A DNA stretch of 64,000 nucleotides, taken from assembly GCA_964398915.1 (NCBI GenBank), contig CAYNOR010000004.1, positions 1 to 64,000 of the forward strand, read 5' to 3'. This stretch comes from Tichowtungia sp964398915 (GTDB lineage Bacteria; Verrucomicrobiota; Kiritimatiellia; Kiritimatiellales; Tichowtungiaceae). Made by a program: the position numbers and the translations under genes. Shown here one piece after another: positions 59,770-64,000 of this stretch. The notes under the pieces are model-generated. The model saw only the letters and a program-made list of their open reading frames with translations, had not been told where the DNA came from and did no database searches. Positions within the stretch are counted from its first letter, which is position 1; every line of letters begins with the position of its first letter.

Positions 59770-60744
59770 ATGCAGGTTTTCGGCACAGTCATCATCGGTC
59801 TCGGCAACATCGGCATGGGGTTTGACTATGATGCCCCTCAGGGCAGCGCGGTGTTATCTCACGCGGCAGCTGTTGCGGAACATCCGGGCTTCACTCTGTC
59901 AGCCGGGGTTGACCCCGATGCAGAAAAACGCCGCCGGTTTACGGGAAAATTCAAGGTACCTGCTTTTGCTTCGCTGAAAGAAATTCCCGCCGCAGTACCG
60001 GTGGATGTTTTCGCAGTTGCCAGTCCGACGCCGTTTCATTGTGAAGATGTTCTGGTTGCGCTGGAGCGCAGACCGAAAGGTATTTTCTGCGAAAAGCCGC
60101 TGGCGCTTAACACGGCGGATGCACAAAAGATGATAGATGCCTGTAAGGCTGTGGGTTGCCTGCTCAGCGTTAATTATATCCGCCGGTTTGAACCGGGCAC
60201 GCTGGAAATGAAGCGCCGCATCGTTGCGGGAGGGTTCGGCCGGCTCCGCAAAGGATCGGTCTGGTACATCAAAGGGCTTTACAATAATGCTTCACACTTT
60301 ATCGACCTGCTGGTGTTTATTTTCGGCGCGCCGCTCGCACAGCGGGTTTTGCGCAATGACCGGTTTTGGCAAGGGATTGATCCAGAGCCCGATTTTATTC
60401 TTACGTTTGATGGCGGTGCCGATATCCATTTTATTGCTTTGCCCGCCGAAAATTATTCGCTTACAGAGATGACGCTGGCATTTGACCGAGGACTGGTTCG
60501 CTATCAGCGCGGCGGTGCCGAGCTGACATTGTATACGGTGATTCCGGATCCGGTGTTCGCGGGGTACAAGGTTCTCAATCCGGACGGAGAGAAGCTTCAA
60601 ACGGATTTCCAGCACTATCAGCGTTATGCGGCGGAATCTTTTTATCAGGCGTTGACGGGCGGATTGCCAAGCGCATCATCAGCGGAGTCGGCTCTAGAAA
60701 TCCTTAAGATCGCGGAAGCGGTACATCAAGAGGTTGGATTATGA
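59770..60744 (+). CDS. Gfo/Idh/MocA family oxidoreductase
   Basis: 324 residues. N-terminal NAD-binding fold (VIIGLGNIGMGFDYD), EKPLALNTADAQKM with the conserved Glu-Lys-Pro, and YIRRFEPGTLEMKR. Probably dehydrogenates a nucleotide-sugar. It overlaps the DegT gene by 4 bp; the pair suggests an aminosugar route beyond pseudaminic acid. Confidence 0.85.
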   Translation: MQVFGTVIIGLGNIGMGFDYDAPQGSAVLSHAAAVAEHPGFTLSAGVDPDAEKRRRFTGKFKVPAFASLKEIPAAVPVDVFAVASPTPFHCEDVLVALERRPKGIFCEKPLALNTADAQKMIDACKAVGCLLSVNYIRRFEPGTLEMKRRIVAGGFGRLRKGSVWYIKGLYNNASHFIDLLVFIFGAPLAQRVLRNDRFWQGIDPEPDFILTFDGGADIHFIALPAENYSLTEMTLAFDRGLVRYQRGGAELTLYTVIPDPVFAGYKVLNPDGEKLQTDFQHYQRYAAESFYQALTGGLPSASSAESALEILKIAEAVHQEVGL

Positions 60745-62021
60745 AAAAAAATAAACTGGCCATGTTGGGCGGTACGAAAACGATCACGGAGTCGTTTGCT
60801 CATTACTGTTCTATCGGAAAAGAAGAAGCACAGGCCGCGCAGGCCGTCATTGAAGGTGGTGAACTTTCCCGCTTTCTCGGCTGCTGGCACGAAGATTTTT
60901 ACGGCGGCCCGAAGGTCCGGGAATTCGAACGAGTCTGGGCGGAAGACTTTAGTGTGAAGCACGCGGTCACCGTCAATTCAAACACCTCTGGGCTGATTGC
61001 CGCCATAGGGGCAATCGGTATTGAGCCGGGGGATGAAGTCATCGTCAGCCCGTGGACTATGTCGGCGACTGCGACTGCGATTCTGATGTGGAACGCGATT
61101 CCTGTGTTTGCCGATATCGAAGACGAGACGTTTAATCTTGATCCTGCATCGATTGAAAAAAACATCACGCCGTACACCAAAGCGATCATGGTGACAGATA
61201 TTTTCGGACAGGCTGCGAAACTTGATGAGATTATGGCAATTGCCCGGCGGCACGGCTTGAAAGTGATTGAAGATGCCGCGCAGGCTCCCGGTGCGATCTA
61301 CAAGGGAAAACGGGTCGGGACGGTGGCCGATATCGGTGTTTTCAGTCTCAATTATCATAAACATATCCACACCGGAGAAGGTGGAGTCTGTGTGACCCAT
61401 GACGACCGGCTGGCGGAGCGTCTGCAACTGATCCGCAATCACGCGGAAGCGGTTGTCGGAGGCATGGGCATCACCGATCTATCTAATATGCTCGGCTATA
61501 ATTTCCGCATGACAGAAATCGAAGCGGCTATCGGCATTGAGCAACTTAAGAAGCTTTCCCGGCTGATTGCCGAACGGCAACGGAGTGCGGCCCGGCTAGG
61601 TGCTGGTCTGTCCGGGTTGCCGGGACTTAGGCTTCCGGCCGTGATGCCGGACTGCACCCATGTTTATTACGTCTATGGGATGCAGCTCGATTTGGATCAG
61701 CTTGGAGTGTCCCGTACGAAATTGCTGGATGCTCTGAAAGCGGAGGGAGTTCCCGCGATTGGCGGCGGCTACACCAATATACATCAGCTTCCGCTTTATC
61801 AGACCCGAACCGCATATGGTCGCAACGGATTCCCTTGGAAATCGGATTTTTACAAAGGTGCGGTTTCGTATGCGAAGGGAGTCTGTCCGGTTGCCGAGCG
61901 GCTTCATGAACAGACGGAGCTGGGTCTTCAGCTTTGTGTTTATACGTATCCCGACGCGGATATTGATTCGGTTATTGAGGCCTTCCGAAAGGTTTGGGGT
62001 CATCTCGGTGAGCTACAATGA
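60741..62021 (+). CDS. DegT/DnrJ/EryC1/StrS aminotransferase
   Basis: 426 residues, PLP-dependent nucleotide-sugar aminotransferase: SNTSGLIAAIGAIGIEPGDEV, KVIEDAAQAPGAIYKGKRVG, and NYHKHIHTGEGG with the PLP Lys replaced by the usual HK motif (Lys in YHKH). Translationally coupled to the Gfo-type oxidoreductase. Substrate unknown. Confidence 0.85.
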   Translation: MKKNKLAMLGGTKTITESFAHYCSIGKEEAQAAQAVIEGGELSRFLGCWHEDFYGGPKVREFERVWAEDFSVKHAVTVNSNTSGLIAAIGAIGIEPGDEVIVSPWTMSATATAILMWNAIPVFADIEDETFNLDPASIEKNITPYTKAIMVTDIFGQAAKLDEIMAIARRHGLKVIEDAAQAPGAIYKGKRVGTVADIGVFSLNYHKHIHTGEGGVCVTHDDRLAERLQLIRNHAEAVVGGMGITDLSNMLGYNFRMTEIEAAIGIEQLKKLSRLIAERQRSAARLGAGLSGLPGLRLPAVMPDCTHVYYVYGMQLDLDQLGVSRTKLLDALKAEGVPAIGGGYTNIHQLPLYQTRTAYGRNGFPWKSDFYKGAVSYAKGVCPVAERLHEQTELGLQLCVYTYPDADIDSVIEAFRKVWGHLGELQ

Positions 62022-63115
62022 ATCCGGCGCTGCTCGTTTTTTCTGAGGATCCTGGCGCAACCAATTGCCTTCTTCCATTGCTGCCGCACCTGACGGAGCA
62101 GCAGATTTCGTTCCGGTTGATGGCTGATGGTACTGCCATCGGAATGTATGAGAAACAGGGCTATTTTGCGGAAGCTGTTCCCAAGGAGATTGAGACTTTG
62201 TTTACGAATGCTCCGCCAGCATTGGTGGTAACCGGAACCGCCGCCAATCCAGATACGCACGGGCTCCGGCTGATTGATGCAGCACGTGCGCGGACGGTTC
62301 CGACTCTTGGCGTGGTGGATGCCTTGATGAATGCCGAACGGCGTTTCAGCGGACGGTCGAATAACGGTCTGGCGCACCTTCCGGATTGGGTTGCCGTTCC
62401 TGATCGTGTGACGGCAGAACGCTTCATATCGTTGGGTACGGAAAAAGATCGTGTGATCATCTGTGGCCACCCCCATTTCGACGCGGTGCTGACCCGGGCT
62501 CAACGACTTAGGCTGAACGACACGGGGATTGCCCGGGAAAAATATTATCCGGACATTGATCGCGAGCGGAAATTGATTCTATTTGCCGGGGAGCCGGAAA
62601 CTCATCACTGTCGAAACTCCGACTACCTGTTGCAGGGTCGCGGCGGATGCGACGGACGGATTGCCATCGTGATGGAAGAGTTTCTGGATGCCGTATCCCA
62701 GCTCCATCCCCGTCCGGCCTGTGTGTTACAACTTCATCCCCGCAGCCGGATCGAGGATCTCGGCAGTTTGGCCTTGGAGTTCGATAAAATTCAGCAAGGC
62801 GGGGATTCCCTTGAAATAATGTCCTGCGTTGACGGTGTGGCCGGGTTAACCTCCATGCTTCTGACGGAGGCCGCGCTGATGGGTCGACCAACGCTTTCCA
62901 TCCTGCCTCGTCTCGAGGAAAAAGACTGGCTGCCGGGAATCGGCTGGGGGGCGACTGAATGCTTAACAGATCGCGTCGCGCTTCCGGAGGCTTTACGCCG
63001 TTTGATTGGGAACGGGTCGGGTCCGGAGGTGTCCTCCCGGCTGATTCGCGGCGCAGATAGAAATTTGTTGGATTTGATCAAGAGAGTTCTTCAGCAAAAT
63101 AATAAAACATGTTAG
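62018..63115 (+). CDS. Hypothetical protein of the surface-glycan locus
   Basis: 365 residues, cytoplasmic. ALLVFSEDPGATNCLLPLLP, VVTGTAANPDTHGL, VIICGHPHFDAVL, VLQLHPRSRIEDL and GVAGLTSMLLTEAALMGRP are suggestive of a GT-B/epimerase-like fold (the last resembles nucleotide-binding loops). I do not recognise the family. ATGA overlap with the aminotransferase gene. Confidence 0.6.
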   Translation: MNPALLVFSEDPGATNCLLPLLPHLTEQQISFRLMADGTAIGMYEKQGYFAEAVPKEIETLFTNAPPALVVTGTAANPDTHGLRLIDAARARTVPTLGVVDALMNAERRFSGRSNNGLAHLPDWVAVPDRVTAERFISLGTEKDRVIICGHPHFDAVLTRAQRLRLNDTGIAREKYYPDIDRERKLILFAGEPETHHCRNSDYLLQGRGGCDGRIAIVMEEFLDAVSQLHPRPACVLQLHPRSRIEDLGSLALEFDKIQQGGDSLEIMSCVDGVAGLTSMLLTEAALMGRPTLSILPRLEEKDWLPGIGWGATECLTDRVALPEALRRLIGNGSGPEVSSRLIRGADRNLLDLIKRVLQQNNKTC

Positions 63116-63128
63116 ATTGAATAGTAGT

Positions 63129-63656
63129 ATGCAGAAGCTTCCAGATGTTATAGAAACCGCCCGACTTAGGATCCTTCCTTTCTGTGAGGAGTTTTTGACG
63201 GAGAGGTATGTTGGCTGGCTGAATGATCCGGAAACGGTGGCTTTCAGTGAACAGCGGCACCGAAGTCACACGCTGGCCACTTGCCGTGCATACATGCATT
63301 CTTTTGATGGATCACCTCATTATTTCCGGGCGGTAGTACGCAAAGAAGACGGGTTGCATATCGGTAATATCAATGCGTACGTAGATGTTCCCAACCGGAC
63401 GGTGGATGTTGGTATTTTGATCGGCGAGCGGGTTGTTTGGGGGAATGGATTCGGGCTGGAGGCCTGGTCGGAATTTTGCAATACACTGTTGGCTGGTGGG
63501 GTGAGAAAAATAACTGCAGGAACAATGGGCTGTAATACCGGCATGATTCGTATTTTTAAAAAATACGGTATGCAACTTGAAGGGGTCCGCGAAAAACAGT
63601 TTTTATGTGGCGGAAAAGATGCGGATCTTGTCATGTATGCGAAATTTGGAAGATAA
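63129..63656 (+). CDS. GNAT acetyltransferase (PseH candidate)
   Basis: 175 residues from the ATG at 63129, RimJ/PseH-like: ETARLRILPFCEE, YVGWLNDPETVAF, VGILIGERVVWGNGFGLEAW (acetyl-CoA loop), IRIFKKYGMQLEGVREKQF. Pseudaminic synthesis needs an N-acetyltransferase (PseH) and no other is visible. Assignment by context. Confidence 0.78.
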   Translation: MQKLPDVIETARLRILPFCEEFLTERYVGWLNDPETVAFSEQRHRSHTLATCRAYMHSFDGSPHYFRAVVRKEDGLHIGNINAYVDVPNRTVDVGILIGERVVWGNGFGLEAWSEFCNTLLAGGVRKITAGTMGCNTGMIRIFKKYGMQLEGVREKQFLCGGKDADLVMYAKFGR

Positions 63657-63692
63657 TAGAAAAAACCTGTCTGTGGGTTTCTGGGTCAACGT

Positions 63693-64000
63693 ATGGCAAC
63701 CGTAATTTTTATTCAACAATCCCCTGCGTTGGCGGGTTCTCAGAAGTCTCTTTTGCGGCTGATGCGGACTCTGGACGGACGCTGGAAGCCGGTTTTGATC
63801 ACGGGATCGGAAGGGTGGCTGACAGACGCATGCCGTTCGGCGGGTATTCCGGTGATTGTGAACCCGTTTTCTTCCTCACGCAGTTTAAAAGCCCGCTTGT
63901 TTGGCAACTGGTTTTTTGGACGAACGGTCGCAAAGCTTTGTAAATCGTATATTGACGATGGATGTCTGGTGCATGGTAATGACCACATTCAGAGTCTCCT
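63693..64000 (+). CDS. Glycosyltransferase, N-terminal part (runs off the window)
   Basis: 103 codons to the end of the window without a stop. ATVIFIQQSPALAGSQKSLLRLM, then VLITGSEGWLTDACRSAGIPVIV and a late GNDHIQSL: an N-terminal GT-B acceptor-domain pattern of GT4 enzymes. Start ATG at 63693. Confidence 0.7.
   Translation, partial: MATVIFIQQSPALAGSQKSLLRLMRTLDGRWKPVLITGSEGWLTDACRSAGIPVIVNPFSSSRSLKARLFGNWFFGRTVAKLCKSYIDDGCLVHGNDHIQSL

Overview
The window looks like a chromosome segment from a Gram-negative bacterium of the PVC group, probably Kiritimatiellota or a near relative. The pointers are a PEP-CTERM protein, a DUF481 outer-membrane barrel, an anaerobic sulfatase maturase, many LPS-core kinase homologues, a RAYT transposase with palindromic repeats, and short in-frame palindromes inside genes. 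No rRNA or tRNA gene, CRISPR array or phage module was seen, and the taxonomic call is inference.

Layout. 1-17.6 kb is mostly core metabolism: clpB, glgX, a PEP-CTERM protein, rlmD, a YkgJ-like protein, a DUF481 barrel, metG, a REP-associated transposase, leuB, a HAD phosphatase, msrB, an FKBP isomerase, a small Cys-rich protein, an anSME maturase, a DUF1643-like protein and a NahK-like sugar kinase. 17.7-18.3 kb is gene-poor and holds decayed sequence. 18.3-29.4 kb has thrC, then a defence/accessory block: a type I restriction-modification operon (hsdM, hsdS, a four-helix-bundle/zinc-ribbon gene, hsdR), a truncated rhuM, two Phd/PIN toxin-antitoxin pairs with look-alike promoters, and a zeta-like kinase, with trpS embedded. 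29.4-39.6 kb is housekeeping again: scpA-scpB-pheA, a glycosyltransferase, a thioesterase, iorA-iorB-paaK, an ACT protein, hisC and a secreted LamG-like protein. 39.7-41.1 kb holds MntA/HepT, a UPF0175 antitoxin and a PIN gene with its middle deleted.

41.4-64 kb is a surface-glycan locus. Six LPS-kinase-like genes are interspersed with glycosyltransferases, a nucleotide-sugar dehydrogenase, and a pseudaminic-acid pathway (pseB, pseC, a PseH-like GNAT, pseG, pseI, pseF). A Gfo/Idh/MocA dehydrogenase and a DegT aminotransferase suggest one more unusual amino sugar. Foreign genes (an AlbA_2/Schlafen-type ATPase and a DUF4143 AAA ATPase) interrupt it and have left truncated and fused gene pieces.

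The most striking pattern is a repeat system. Three genes for four-helix-bundle proteins (the 23S rRNA intervening-sequence, or S23, family) each sit between arrays of degenerate tandem repeats with an exact period (9, 7 and 7 nt). Unit sequences differ between loci, but the two arms at a locus carry reverse-complementary units. Arrays without the gene occur at msrB (8 nt, inverted) and inside pseG (7 nt, 9 and 18 units, reading frame kept). One array supplies the start codon and leader of pseC. A second, separate family consists of short hairpins with variable, compensating stems around a conserved TC-rich loop. They occur near the RAYT gene, in intergenic pairs, and in frame inside metG, pseG and a kinase gene.
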